A DNA stretch of 64,000 bases from Thalassotalea sp. ND16A (lineage in GTDB: Bacteria; Pseudomonadota; Gammaproteobacteria; Enterobacterales; Alteromonadaceae): positions 248,001-312,000 of the forward strand of contig NZ_JQDZ01000112.1 in assembly GCF_000764205.1 (NCBI RefSeq). Direction: 5' to 3'. A program made the position numbers and the translations under genes. The notes under the pieces were generated by a model. That model made no database searches, had not been told where the DNA came from, and was given only the letters and a program-made list of their open reading frames with translations. This document shows, one piece after another, positions 34,886 to 46,903 of the stretch. Each line of letters starts with the position of its first letter. Positions within the stretch are counted from its first letter, which is position 1.

Positions 34886-35575
34886 ATGAAACTCATCTTT
34901 ATCATGTTAGTCAGTTTTATTTCTATTGGCTGTAGTTCGGGGCAAGTGCACATGTATGGTCGCTATTTATCTGAGACTGAAATAAAAACAATCAGTGAGA
35001 ACATAGAAAAACTAGGCTTTGATGTGGTAACTAACACTTCACCTTTTCCGGATACCGTTACTCAATCAACGTTAATTTACTCTCCTTTTTTGACTGATGA
35101 TAACGGTGTAGATGATCTGCTTAATTCACTTTCTCAAATAGGTTGGCCTATAGAAAATACTGAATTTCTGGTCAATGGCAACCATTGGTTTAAAAAAAAT
35201 AGTGTAGGCTTATACCTTCTTCCTGAAGGGATGAAACAAAACGATAAAATTCCGGTACAAGATCTGATCAATGAATATGAAAGCCGAGATTGTGATACAT
35301 CTGTCAAAATACAGTTAAATCGAGATCAAACTTATCAATTTGTTTTTCAGTCAAAATCTAGCGAGAGAAATGATCATCTGAAAGGGATTTGGAAATTAAG
35401 AAGTTACCCTTACATCGAATTAACCTCATTTAATCAGCGCTGGTGGTTTTATTTCGAAATTGAAAAAAAAATTGAAACCGATAACGTAAGTAGCATTGAA
35501 ATCATAGAACTTAAACCACTCGATTCATATAAATTCTTTCCTAATTGCAGTTTTGCCTACGGGCAACGAATTTAG
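34886..35575 (+). CDS. lipoprotein of unknown function
   Basis: 229 residues. Signal peptide with lipobox SIGCSS. The first half looks like an LpqB/OmpA-type alpha-beta domain (SETEIKTISENIEKLGFDVV); the second half is beta-rich (GLYLLPEG, DTSVKIQLNRDQTYQFVFQSKS, GIWKLRSYPYIELTSFNQRWWFYFEIEKK). No family recognised. AAGGAATG lies 11 bases before the ATG. It is the last gene before a 238-bp spacer with an attC-core remnant. Confidence 0.65.
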   Translation: MKLIFIMLVSFISIGCSSGQVHMYGRYLSETEIKTISENIEKLGFDVVTNTSPFPDTVTQSTLIYSPFLTDDNGVDDLLNSLSQIGWPIENTEFLVNGNHWFKKNSVGLYLLPEGMKQNDKIPVQDLINEYESRDCDTSVKIQLNRDQTYQFVFQSKSSERNDHLKGIWKLRSYPYIELTSFNQRWWFYFEIEKKIETDNVSSIEIIELKPLDSYKFFPNCSFAYGQRI

Positions 35576-35632
35576 TTATTGACGGTTAATTTGGCGTTTT
35601 ATCTGCTTTCAAGGTTAAAAACGGTGTTTTTT

Positions 35633-35661
35633 TCTAACAAGTCAGCACTGGTGTCGTTAGA
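35633..35661 (+). repeat. minimal attC-core remnant
   Basis: TCTAACAAGTC at 35633 and GTCGTTAGA at 35653-35661: left core YYYAAC and right core GTTAGA are perfectly complementary with only about 17 bases between. This may be the collapsed end of the array. Confidence 0.4.
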
Positions 35662-35813
35662 AGTGAATCGAATCTCAAAAGTAACAGTTAGCAATAATTT
35701 CACATAGTGGAATGAACTTAAGTAAATACCATATACTGAAATTGTCAGAACTCATGTATTATTTAACTAATGGCTCAAGGCCTATCGAAAATATCAACAT
35801 ATAGGACATAGTT

Positions 35814-36254
35814 ATGAAATTTAAGGTTTATCTTTCTGGTGAAATTCATACCGATTGGAGAGAGCAAATTATTCAAGGTTGTCAGCAGCATGACTTAAAC
35901 ATCGAATTTTGTTCAGCGGTTACCGACCATGATACAAGTGACGGTGCTGGCGATATTCTGGGTGATGAAAGCCAGCCGTTTTGGCGCGATCATAAATCCG
36001 CCAAAGTGAATGCCATGCGAACCAAAACATTGATTGAGAGTTGTGATTTAGCCGTTATCCGTTTTGGCGATAAATACAAGCAATGGAATGCGGCCTTTGA
36101 TGCCGGCTATTGTGCCGCGCTTGGCAAGCCCTATATCACTCTACATAGTGAGGAAATAGTGCATCCACTTAAAGAAGTAGATGGCGCAGCTCATGCTTGG
36201 GCGACAACCCCTGAGCAAGTTGTTGAAACACTAAAATATATCGCTAGCAGCTAA
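35814..36254 (+). CDS. YtoQ family protein
   Basis: 146 residues, a Rossmann-like nucleoside 2-deoxyribosyltransferase-related family. Recognisable as YtoQ from KVYLSGEIHTDWREQI at the N-terminus, FCSAVTDHDTSDGAGDILG in the middle and FGDKYKQWNAAFDAGYCAALGKPYI with the conserved Asp-Ala-Gly. Cytosolic; reaction unknown. No attC-like site adjoins it. A CACTTCAA/TTGAAGTG hairpin follows at 36307-36331. Confidence 0.88.
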   Translation: MKFKVYLSGEIHTDWREQIIQGCQQHDLNIEFCSAVTDHDTSDGAGDILGDESQPFWRDHKSAKVNAMRTKTLIESCDLAVIRFGDKYKQWNAAFDAGYCAALGKPYITLHSEEIVHPLKEVDGAAHAWATTPEQVVETLKYIASS

Positions 36255-36306
36255 TCTAAATCAGAAGCTGTTCAAAAGGTATTATGCCGCTGAACGAATA
36301 AGAAAG

Positions 36307-36331
36307 CACTTCAAGACAAAGGTTTGAAGTG
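36307..36331 (+). terminator. hairpin after YtoQ gene
   Basis: CACTTCAA (36307-36314) pairs with TTGAAGTG (36324-36331). T-run is weak (TTGATG). Confidence 0.5.
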
Positions 36332-36362
36332 TTGATGCGTATTATTATCTCAGGCGGTCTGT

Positions 36363-37274
36363 ATGAACATCCCTTACAATCAGGTTACAAAAAGTTTTCT
36401 TCACAGTTTTGGTCAGATCATGCTGCAGGGAAACATGCTTACTGGCCTGCTATTCTTGATTGGTATTGGGCTAAACTCACCGCTAATGCTTCTTGGTGCC
36501 AGCATTGCAACACTCGCGGGTTTAGTCTGTGCTAAGCTTTTGCAATATGACTTAGACTCATTTCAAAACGGCCTTTATGGGTTCAATGCTGCACTTGTCG
36601 GCATCGCGGTATTTTTCTTTCTCCCGCCTAGCGTGTTTTCGCTAGCTTTGGTCATTTCTGGCGGTGTGCTAGCCACTGTCGTCATGCATTTTATGCAGCT
36701 GAAGCTTTCAGTCTTTTCGGCCTATACAGCCCCGTTTGTTATTTCAACCTGGTTAATTTTAACCGTCGTTAATATTGCCGGAATCGATAGGTTAACAGTT
36801 CCCCTGGCAACGACTACCATCGGCGACTTTTACTCGGTGTTGCGCGGAGTAGGGCAAGTGATGTTTCAAGATTACTGGCTTTCTGGAGTCGTATTTATTG
36901 CTGGCATATTGTTGCATTCATTCAAGGCTGCAACTTGGGCGGTTATTGGTTCCGGGTTGGGAATGTTAACTGCACGTATTTTTAGCTTTTCAGAAGACTT
37001 GCTGTTAGTGGGGAGCTATGGATTCAATGCCTGTCTTGTTGCCATCGCCCTCTCTGCTCATTTTGAGCAAAAGCGGTGGCCGGTACTTTATGGCATAGTA
37101 CTTTCTGGCATAGTACTTTCTGTTTTGCTTACCCGGTTTTTTGAATTTATGCCGCTACCAGCATTAACGGCACCTTTTGTACTGTCTAGCTGGTTAGTCA
37201 TTTTATTGGTTCGAATAAACCATAAATATGCCACTCATTACCAACGAAAAATCAAATCAACATTTTCAAACTAA
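36363..37274 (+). CDS. urea transporter
   Basis: 303 residues of the UT family (channel-like, bacterial dvUT/ApUT type) with two homologous halves, each with about five helices. Half signatures: LQYDLDSFQNGLYGFNAALVGIA and FSFSEDLLLVGSYGFNACLVAIA (the GxNxxLVG motif that lines the pore), plus YTAPFVISTWLIL and LTAPFVLSSWLVI. It moves urea down its gradient through the inner membrane. No urease genes are in the window. The next gene encodes a delta-class carbonic anhydrase, so both could act around urea-derived CO2. Confidence 0.9.
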   Translation: MNIPYNQVTKSFLHSFGQIMLQGNMLTGLLFLIGIGLNSPLMLLGASIATLAGLVCAKLLQYDLDSFQNGLYGFNAALVGIAVFFFLPPSVFSLALVISGGVLATVVMHFMQLKLSVFSAYTAPFVISTWLILTVVNIAGIDRLTVPLATTTIGDFYSVLRGVGQVMFQDYWLSGVVFIAGILLHSFKAATWAVIGSGLGMLTARIFSFSEDLLLVGSYGFNACLVAIALSAHFEQKRWPVLYGIVLSGIVLSVLLTRFFEFMPLPALTAPFVLSSWLVILLVRINHKYATHYQRKIKSTFSN

Positions 37275-37356
37275 TTGAATTAACAACGGAGTGAATTTTA
37301 TCGATATTTAAAATTCCGTCTATACTATTAGCTTTCAAGTAAAAGGATACATCACA

Positions 37357-38214
37357 ATGGACACTAAACTTCGCACATTATTAGCAATGTCGGTATTGCT
37401 ACCAGGGATAGCGCAAGTATCAGCGGTACAGGCCGGCTCAGAAGTTTCTGATGATGTCGTTGCCCAACAACGAATGATGCTAGCAAAAAATACCGCGGGT
37501 AAAGGATATGGCCCACAATCACCGCGTGATATTGACACCATTGCCGGTTCCAATAAGCGTTTATTCGGCGCTGCTGCAGAGTATCGCGCAATGAACCTGT
37601 GTAATATTCATTTTCATAAAAATGCTGAACATAAAGGTGGCGAATTTACTCAATATGCCGGTAACGGCGATGGTCATGGTTATCAAAGTGGTTTTGAATA
37701 TTCAGGAAAATTAATGGCCGCAGAATTAAAATCGACAGGTAAAGGTGTTTGTCCAAGTAAACATGGTGCGCTTACTCCAGGAGATACTATTGAAGTGCAT
37801 TATGTGCATTCAAGCGCGCAAGTCAAACCCGGGCCAACATTAAATTCTTGTATGAATGATGCCATTGGTAACCCGCAATTGCGGGTAGAAACACAAGTGT
37901 TTGTGTTAGTGAATGATAGCAATGCACTTGATTTTACAACCTTGACCGAGCACGGTGAAAAAAATGGCTTGCATCAAGCCGTAAATATCCCTGGTAACAC
38001 CGGCACGCCAGTGCAATATGCGGGCTCCACCACAGGTCCTGGTTACAATGAATCAGGCTCGCCGTTTCAGGTATCCTGGAGTGTTCGACCGAGAGTTGCG
38101 AAGGTGAACGTCGACACGGTAGGGCAGTGGTGTGAAGGCAATGTGTTTAAAGAAGATCACGCGCATGGGGTCAGGAATCTGGTGATCAATCCAGAATTAT
38201 TATCGGCAAAATAA
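37357..38214 (+). CDS. delta-class carbonic anhydrase
   Basis: 285 residues with a signal peptide (LLAMSVLLPGIAQVSAVQAG), so periplasmic. It resembles the delta (diatom TWCA1-like) carbonic anhydrase family, with NLCNIHFHKNAEHKGGEF at about 81-98 and VHYVHSSAQ at about 146-154, which carry the His residues expected to hold the zinc. Cysteines at CNIHFH, VCPSKHG, NSCMNDA and QWCEG probably form disulfides. It would interconvert CO2 and bicarbonate outside the cytosol. It lies 82 bp after the urea transporter on the same strand, with AAAAGGA and its own -10-like TATACTAT upstream. A strong terminator follows. Confidence 0.82.
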   Translation: MDTKLRTLLAMSVLLPGIAQVSAVQAGSEVSDDVVAQQRMMLAKNTAGKGYGPQSPRDIDTIAGSNKRLFGAAAEYRAMNLCNIHFHKNAEHKGGEFTQYAGNGDGHGYQSGFEYSGKLMAAELKSTGKGVCPSKHGALTPGDTIEVHYVHSSAQVKPGPTLNSCMNDAIGNPQLRVETQVFVLVNDSNALDFTTLTEHGEKNGLHQAVNIPGNTGTPVQYAGSTTGPGYNESGSPFQVSWSVRPRVAKVNVDTVGQWCEGNVFKEDHAHGVRNLVINPELLSAK

Positions 38215-38247
38215 CCCGACTAAGGCGAGCCGTGTCAATTCCAGTAT

Positions 38248-38274
38248 GCTCAGCCACCTTGGCTGAGCTTTTTA
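38248..38274 (+). terminator. rho-independent terminator
   Basis: GCTCAGCC / GGCTGAGC stem with a 5-base loop, followed by TTTTTATT, just after the carbonic anhydrase gene. Confidence 0.92.
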
Positions 38275-38449
38275 TTGCCGTATCATTAATTATCCCCGAT
38301 AAAAATATGACGTTATCGTCAGTCTTAAATTAATCTAATAAAAACAACCGTTTCAATACGTTTTTATGATTCTTTTCAGCTGGCGGCGGGCTTGTTTTAA
38401 ACTGTAATTTGTTTTATCTTAGGCATGTTACCGAATGATATGGATTATT

Positions 38450-38992
38450 ATGGCTTTTAGAAAAACCAAAACAATAGCAACCCTGTTTGACGAAGCTATT
38501 AGCAATGGTAATGTGATCGTACGTTCTGCAAAAAGCACCATAAACTCAAGTTCTAGCGCAAATTATTCAAATCAAGAAGCCTTAATCAATGGTACATGGA
38601 TCATAACCAACAGGGTTTCTTTGTCAGACGCGGCAAAGTTATTTAATCAGTGCAGCCTTGCCACTATTTGGGGCTTTAAAAAGGTAGCCACCGATTTTAA
38701 TAATTGGCATTTAGAGCCAGAGCCAAACCACATCGAAGCCCAACCAGACTCCGACGAACTATTAAACAGTAAGGCGATAATTGCCAAACTTAATGGTCAA
38801 ATTTCCGATTTACAAGCGATTCTTGCCTCAGCCAAAGAAGAAGAACCAGCATTAATAAACCGTGTAACCTTGCAATATATCAATGACAGTCGCCGAGAAA
38901 AAATAGATTCAGCCAAAGAAGAAGCGCGATTAGAAGCGGAAAAAAATGCTGAGCAACAAGCCGATCAAGTTAGAAAGTTATTGAATTATTAA
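38450..38992 (+). CDS. hypothetical coiled-coil protein
   Basis: 180 residues from the ATG at 38450 (MAFRKTKTIATLF); the in-frame ATG at 38435 adds five residues. The N-terminal half has a Ser/Asn-rich segment (KSTINSSSSANYSNQEALINGTWIITN). The C-terminal half from about 105 is charged and helical (IIAKLNGQISDLQAILASAKEEEPALI, KIDSAKEEARLEAEKNAEQQADQVRKLL), a probable coiled coil. No signal peptide. Family not recognised. Confidence 0.6.
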   Translation: MAFRKTKTIATLFDEAISNGNVIVRSAKSTINSSSSANYSNQEALINGTWIITNRVSLSDAAKLFNQCSLATIWGFKKVATDFNNWHLEPEPNHIEAQPDSDELLNSKAIIAKLNGQISDLQAILASAKEEEPALINRVTLQYINDSRREKIDSAKEEARLEAEKNAEQQADQVRKLLNY

Positions 38993-39141
38993 ACATATTT
39001 CGCTGGTAAGCGAGCTGCGTTGCCAGCAATTATTCACCTGTATATCCACTAAATAAAACTTCACTGTGCATTGATTATTCCTATATGATTAATCTTCTGG
39101 TAAATAAAATGTTAACCCCATACTAGCCACTGAGTAAATTC

Positions 39142-40971
39142 ATGTTTAAACGATTCGAATCCTGGGTATCTGCCTTACCCCCGGAAGATCCTCTGCAACC
39201 CCCTAAAGGCGTTTACGCTTTTTGTCGCCATTATACTCGGGGTTTTGAACTGCCTTTAATTCTGATGTCAATTTTAACCGCGATGTTAGCGGTGCTGGAA
39301 GTGTCATTATTTGGTTTTATGGGGGAGTTGGTCGATTTATTGGTGAATAATAACCCGGAGACCTTATTTGAAGCTCATGGCATGCGTTTATTGGGGATGA
39401 CGGTGTTGGTGTTAGTGCTGATCCCGGCACTGGTGTTATTGCATGCACTCATTGTTTATCAAGGCTTGCTTGGCAATTACCCAATGTCGATCCGCTGGTT
39501 GGCACATCGTTATTTGCTGAAACAAAGTGTGTCGTTTTATCAAAACGACTTTGCTGGCCGAATTGCCACCAAAGTGATGCAAACCTCACTGGCGGTGCGG
39601 GAAACGGTAACTAAATTACTCGATGTTTTAGTGTATATTCTCGTTTATTTTACCTCTATGGTGGTAATGATTGGCAAGGTCGATATTCGTTTGATGATAC
39701 CGATGTTAATCTGGCTGGCTGGCTATGTTGCTATCCAGGTGAAATTTTTACCGAACCTTAAAAAGGTTTCTACTGAACAAGCCAATGCACGCTCGGGCAT
39801 GGTGGGTAGGGTCGTTGATAGTTACACCAATATCGAAACGGTAAAGCTATTCTCGCATACGAAAAAAGAAGCCGACTATGCTAAGCAAAGCATGGAAACC
39901 TTTTTACAAACCGTTTATAAACAAATGCGGCTGGTAACGGGCATTAATGTCAGCGTGCAAATCATCAACTATATACTCGCCTTCACTATTGCCGCAGTGT
40001 CTATTTGGCTATGGAGTGAAAATGCTGTCACCGTAGGCTCTATTGCCATCGCGATAAGTTTAGCCCTGCGTTTAAACGGTATGTCGCAGTGGATAATGTG
40101 GGAGATCAGCTCGTTATTTGAAAATATCGGCACCGTTGCTGATGGCATTAATACCTTGTCTAAACCTACTGAAATTCAAGATGTAAAAGATGCAAAACCA
40201 ATAAAGGTTAGCGAAGGCGCGATTGATTTCAATCAGGTTAGCTTTCATTATGGGGAAAATACCGGGGTAATTGAACAGCTTAACTTACATATAAAGGCTG
40301 GCGAAAAAGTCGGATTGGTTGGCCGCTCAGGTGCTGGAAAATCAACTCTGGTAAATTTACTGATGCGCTTTTATGACGTTGAACAAGGCACCATTAAAAT
40401 AGACGAACAAGACATTACCCAGGTGCAACAAGATTCACTGCGTGAGCACATCGGCATGGTGACTCAGGATACCTCGCTATTGCATCGCTCGATTCGAGAA
40501 AATATTTTATATGGCAATCCAGACGCCAGTAACGAGCAATTACAAGCGGCCATTAAAAGCGCACAAGCTGCTGAATTTATTGATACCCTTACCGATCCCG
40601 ATGGTAATCATGGCTTAAACGCGCAAGTTGGCGAACGCGGCGTAAAACTTTCAGGCGGCCAAAGGCAACGTATTGCCATTGCTCGGGTATTACTGAAAAA
40701 TGCCCCTATTTTATTACTTGATGAAGCAACGTCCGCTCTGGATTCAGAAGTGGAAGCGGCGATTCAAGAAAGTCTTTATCAATTAATGCAAGGCAAAACG
40801 GTTATTGCCATCGCGCATCGGTTATCAACGATTGCCGCGATGGACCGGCTGATTGTTTTGGATCAAGGGAACATTGTTGAACAAGGCACTCATCAACAGT
40901 TAATTAAATCCTCTGGCATTTATGCGCAATTGTGGGCTCATCAAACGGGCGGCTTCTTAGGCGTTGATTAG
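39142..40971 (+). CDS. ABC exporter, fused permease-ATPase
   Basis: 609 residues of the half-transporter type (six helices in the first 330 residues, then a nucleotide-binding domain), expected to work as a dimer in the inner membrane. Walker A GRSGAGKS at about 394-401, signature LSGGQRQ at about 504-510, Walker B ILLLDEATSALD at about 525-536 and the H-loop AIAHRLS are all intact. Similar to MsbA-like multidrug/lipid exporters; cargo unknown. A single gene, convergent with the czc operon. A bidirectional hairpin lies between them. Confidence 0.93.
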   Translation: MFKRFESWVSALPPEDPLQPPKGVYAFCRHYTRGFELPLILMSILTAMLAVLEVSLFGFMGELVDLLVNNNPETLFEAHGMRLLGMTVLVLVLIPALVLLHALIVYQGLLGNYPMSIRWLAHRYLLKQSVSFYQNDFAGRIATKVMQTSLAVRETVTKLLDVLVYILVYFTSMVVMIGKVDIRLMIPMLIWLAGYVAIQVKFLPNLKKVSTEQANARSGMVGRVVDSYTNIETVKLFSHTKKEADYAKQSMETFLQTVYKQMRLVTGINVSVQIINYILAFTIAAVSIWLWSENAVTVGSIAIAISLALRLNGMSQWIMWEISSLFENIGTVADGINTLSKPTEIQDVKDAKPIKVSEGAIDFNQVSFHYGENTGVIEQLNLHIKAGEKVGLVGRSGAGKSTLVNLLMRFYDVEQGTIKIDEQDITQVQQDSLREHIGMVTQDTSLLHRSIRENILYGNPDASNEQLQAAIKSAQAAEFIDTLTDPDGNHGLNAQVGERGVKLSGGQRQRIAIARVLLKNAPILLLDEATSALDSEVEAAIQESLYQLMQGKTVIAIAHRLSTIAAMDRLIVLDQGNIVEQGTHQQLIKSSGIYAQLWAHQTGGFLGVD

Positions 40972-40999
40972 CGCTTAATACGAAGCCAGAATGAAGGAA

Positions 41000-41029
41000 A
41001 AAGTTACCTGCACCATTACAGGTAACTTT
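41000..41029. terminator. bidirectional terminator
   Basis: AAAGTTACCTG (41000-41010) and CAGGTAACTTT (41019-41029) form an 11-bp perfect stem between convergent genes, with A-rich and T-containing flanks. Confidence 0.8.
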
Positions 41030-41066
41030 GTGGATTTAACTGATGAGGGTGTACCAGTATTCGTTA

Positions 41067-44204
<3,138 letters not shown>

Positions 44205-44211
44205 CTATCCC

Positions 44212-45237
44212 TTAATGATGGTGCGCGGCACTGGATTTACCCAGGTCGGCTTTCAGTAAATAGCTGTTTTGCACGGCATATTGCTCGCCCGGTAGCAAAC
44301 CCGAAAGCACCTGAGAAAAGCTGCCATCGGTTTGCCCCAATGCTATTTCTCTGCTTTCAAAGCCATGCTCATTTTTGACAAATATCACTCGCTCATTGTC
44401 GATGAGTTGAATGGCACGATTGTCCACAACCAATGGCACTGGCATATGATTTACTACCACCGAGCCGGAGAGTAACAAACCCGGCGAAAATTGGTTTAGT
44501 TCGTTATTTAACGGCACTCTGGCAATCATGAAAGGCGATGCGGTATTACTGGCAATAAGGTGTTTTATCTGCGAGTTTGCCTGTAGGTGTTCGCTTAAAA
44601 TGGTAACTTGCTGGCCCGTTGTAACTTGTTGCGCCTGAGATGGAAAAATTTGATATTCAACCCATAGCTGTTGGTAATTGGCAATGCTGAGTAAAGCTTG
44701 TTCATTGGCCAACTCTCCAGGATTGGCATTACGCTGTGTTACTACACCGGAGGTAGGCGAGGTAATGCGATAACGCATTAAACTGTTGTTCGATTCAACT
44801 TCGGCGACCATATCACCGGCGACAACCGTATCACCAATATTGACGGATAACTTGGTGATAATGCCGGGAAAGCGTGCTCGAACCTGGCTGTTAGCACTTG
44901 CTTCGGCCACGACTTTGCCATATACCGTGATGGTTTGTTTTATTTCACCCTTTGCTGCCGTTTTTGAAACAATACCGGCTTGCATTGCCTGATCAGCAGA
45001 GATTTCAATATGTCCTTGTTCTGCATGTTCATCACCGTGCTCGTCAGCATGTTCATCGCCATGCTGATCGTTATGCTTATCATTAGGCTGCGCTATGTGC
45101 TCATCATTCTGCTCTGAGTGTTGAGCGTGTTTATCTTCATTGCTGGCACTGGCGCTTAACGTAACGGTTAAAGTGCTGCAAAAGATCAATGTTGTTAAGG
45201 TTTTGGCTAAGCTTTTGGTTTGAGTAATGGCATTCAT
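44212..45237 (-). CDS. czcB: RND periplasmic adaptor with His-rich N-terminus (CzcB type)
   Basis: 341 residues. Signal sequence (TLIFCSTLTVTLSASA) followed by a histidine/aspartate-rich region (HAQHSEQNDEHIAQ, then DKHNDQHGDEH and DEHGDEHAEQGH), likely a metal-capture arm. The barrel-sandwich (lipoyl-like) hairpin follows, with PGIITKLSVNIGDTVVAGDMVAEVES and ITSPTSGVVTQRNANPGELA. It links the RND pump to the TolC-like channel. The start overlaps the stop of the outer-membrane gene (ATGA arrangement), implying translational coupling. Confidence 0.92.
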   Translation of the reverse strand: MNAITQTKSLAKTLTTLIFCSTLTVTLSASASNEDKHAQHSEQNDEHIAQPNDKHNDQHGDEHADEHGDEHAEQGHIEISADQAMQAGIVSKTAAKGEIKQTITVYGKVVAEASANSQVRARFPGIITKLSVNIGDTVVAGDMVAEVESNNSLMRYRITSPTSGVVTQRNANPGELANEQALLSIANYQQLWVEYQIFPSQAQQVTTGQQVTILSEHLQANSQIKHLIASNTASPFMIARVPLNNELNQFSPGLLLSGSVVVNHMPVPLVVDNRAIQLIDNERVIFVKNEHGFESREIALGQTDGSFSQVLSGLLPGEQYAVQNSYLLKADLGKSSAAHHH

Positions 45238-46574
45238 GGTGCAATTCCTGGAAATGTGGTGTTCGAGCTATGTTGTGATGCCGGTAAAGGCTCGGCGATG
45301 AGTTCTTCAATGTCGGTGCCGAATTGTAAAGCCGCTGCGGCGGAGTCGATCATTGCGCGGCGGGCAAACAGTAACTCTTGTCTTACCGTTAAATAATCCA
45401 GATAGCTATAGAGCCCTTGCTGATAGGCAAGTTGTGTTTCTGCCAGCGCATCTGTCAGCGTCGGGATAATGCTGTCTTTTAAACTGTTGACGGTGAAAAT
45501 GGCTTGTTTTCTATTGGCAAAGGCGCGATATAACTGGCGATGCAATTTGACTAAGCTTGCTGCTTTTCTGGCGACTACTTCATCACGAGCGGCCTGTGCC
45601 GTAATGATGGCGCCGGTATTATTTTTTTGAGCAAATAATGGCACACTAAAGCTTGCGGTAAGGGCGGTATCGTCCACCTCTTGCATTTGCTTAATGCCAA
45701 CGCTCCATTGGATGTCGGTAGCCGAGTTGCTACGAGCTAAACGCAATTCCGCATCTTTTAGGCGCTGCTCGGTGGCAAACGCCAAAACAGCCGGGTTTTG
45801 TTTGGCTTTGGCAAACAGAGTCGTAAAGGCAACATCTTCGGAAAAGTGAAACAAATTGCCGTCAACCTGAGCAAATGTAGGTGTGGTTTCGTTCCACAGC
45901 AGAGTTAATGCGACTTTAGAATATTCGAAACGTTGTTGCTCAGCAGATAAGGTCAAACGAGTATTGCCTAACGCAGCCATCGCCCGCTTAACTTCTGCTT
46001 TCGGGCTGTTCCCCGCTTTTGCCCGCTTTTCAACTTCTGCTAACGTATCTTCCGCTAACTGGCTGGCTTCTTTCGCTAATGCCACACGCTCTTGTGCAGC
46101 AAGCACGTCAATGTATCGCCGCGTGACTTGTGCAAGTAATGTTAGCGCCTGAATTTTACGTTCCGCCGCGAGTAACAAACTGCGGTTTTGCACTACGCCA
46201 ACACGTGCTGCGCGTTTATCACCGATCTCAATAATGGACGATATCGATACGGTAAACTCGCTACTGTCGAGGGCACCTAAGTCGCCGGTGCCGGCAAAGT
46301 TTTCAATTTCAAAACCCAATTCATAACCGGGAGTTAAATTTTGCGTTTGTTGTTGGCCGGCAAGTGCGGCCTGGCGAAACTTGAACACTTGCAACGCCGG
46401 ATTTTGTTGCAGCGTGCGTTTAATTGCCGCAGATAACGTTAGCTCATCAGTTGAGCTATTATCTTGGGCAATGAGTTGCGGACTGAGCAGCAAGGTGCCC
46501 AACAGAAGCAGGCAGCTGGGCGCCAGTCCTGATTGCGGTGCCTGCTTATTTGCGGCACGAATATTAAAAAACAT
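45234..46574 (-). CDS. czcC: TolC-family outer membrane efflux protein (CzcC type)
   Basis: 446 residues when started at the ATG read as MFFNIRAANKQ, which has AGGAAAA 7 bases upstream; the open frame upstream to 46637 has no such site. Signal peptide around LLLLGTLLLSPQLIAQ, then the duplicated OEP helices (LAEDTLAEVEKRAKAGNSPKAEVKRAMAALGNTR and LAETQLAYQQGLYSYLDYLTVRQELLFAR). It forms the outer-membrane tunnel of the tripartite pump. First gene of the operon; a MerR-type promoter lies about 210 bp upstream, leaving a structured leader. Confidence 0.9.
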   Translation of the reverse strand: MFFNIRAANKQAPQSGLAPSCLLLLGTLLLSPQLIAQDNSSTDELTLSAAIKRTLQQNPALQVFKFRQAALAGQQQTQNLTPGYELGFEIENFAGTGDLGALDSSEFTVSISSIIEIGDKRAARVGVVQNRSLLLAAERKIQALTLLAQVTRRYIDVLAAQERVALAKEASQLAEDTLAEVEKRAKAGNSPKAEVKRAMAALGNTRLTLSAEQQRFEYSKVALTLLWNETTPTFAQVDGNLFHFSEDVAFTTLFAKAKQNPAVLAFATEQRLKDAELRLARSNSATDIQWSVGIKQMQEVDDTALTASFSVPLFAQKNNTGAIITAQAARDEVVARKAASLVKLHRQLYRAFANRKQAIFTVNSLKDSIIPTLTDALAETQLAYQQGLYSYLDYLTVRQELLFARRAMIDSAAAALQFGTDIEELIAEPLPASQHSSNTTFPGIAP

Positions 46575-46587
46575 TATTTTTCCTAAA

Positions 46588-46745
46588 ATAAATAACGCGA
46601 GAATGAATTCCCGCCAACCAGGGCTAACTTCGCCCAAATAATGGTTGGCGGGGGTTTAACCTCGCGTAATTACCGCCGCGCGGTAAAACCTAGGGCTAAC
46701 TAGGCTCTAATGCGAGAGTAAATTCCCGCCAACCTTAGGTTAACT
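46588..46745 (-). other. structured, repeat-containing leader of czcCBA
   Basis: CCCGCCAACC (about 46611) pairs with GGTTGGCGGG (about 46642). In addition, a unit with GCGAG(A/G)(A/G)T(G/A)AATTCCCGCC occurs twice (about 46590 and 46712), as does AGGGCTAACT (about 46620 and 46691). All lie in the roughly 200-nt leader between promoter and czcC. This may be a post-transcriptional control element or only a decayed repeat. Confidence 0.55.
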
Positions 46746-46781
46746 GAAACTATTTGGTTGAATTCTTGGTTTCATCGCGGC

Positions 46782-46812
46782 ACTATAAACCTTACAGTTA
46801 CAGTAAGGTCAA
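46782..46812 (-). promoter_or_regulatory. MerR-type promoter of czcCBA
   Basis: Read on the minus strand: -35 TTGACC (46812-46807), a 19-bp spacer, -10 TATAGT (46787-46782). The spacer contains the perfect dyad ACCTTAC-N7-GTAAGGT (46789-46809). An over-long 19-bp spacer with a central dyad is the hallmark of promoters that MerR-family activators untwist when they bind metal. Confidence 0.88.
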
Positions 46813-46903
46813 GTGTAGTGCTCATGGCTTTGACAAAAGTGCTTCGAAAAAGGCACTTATAACAGCGCTCGGTAAAGTTAGGTGAGTAAAATTGTGAGAA
46901 AAT

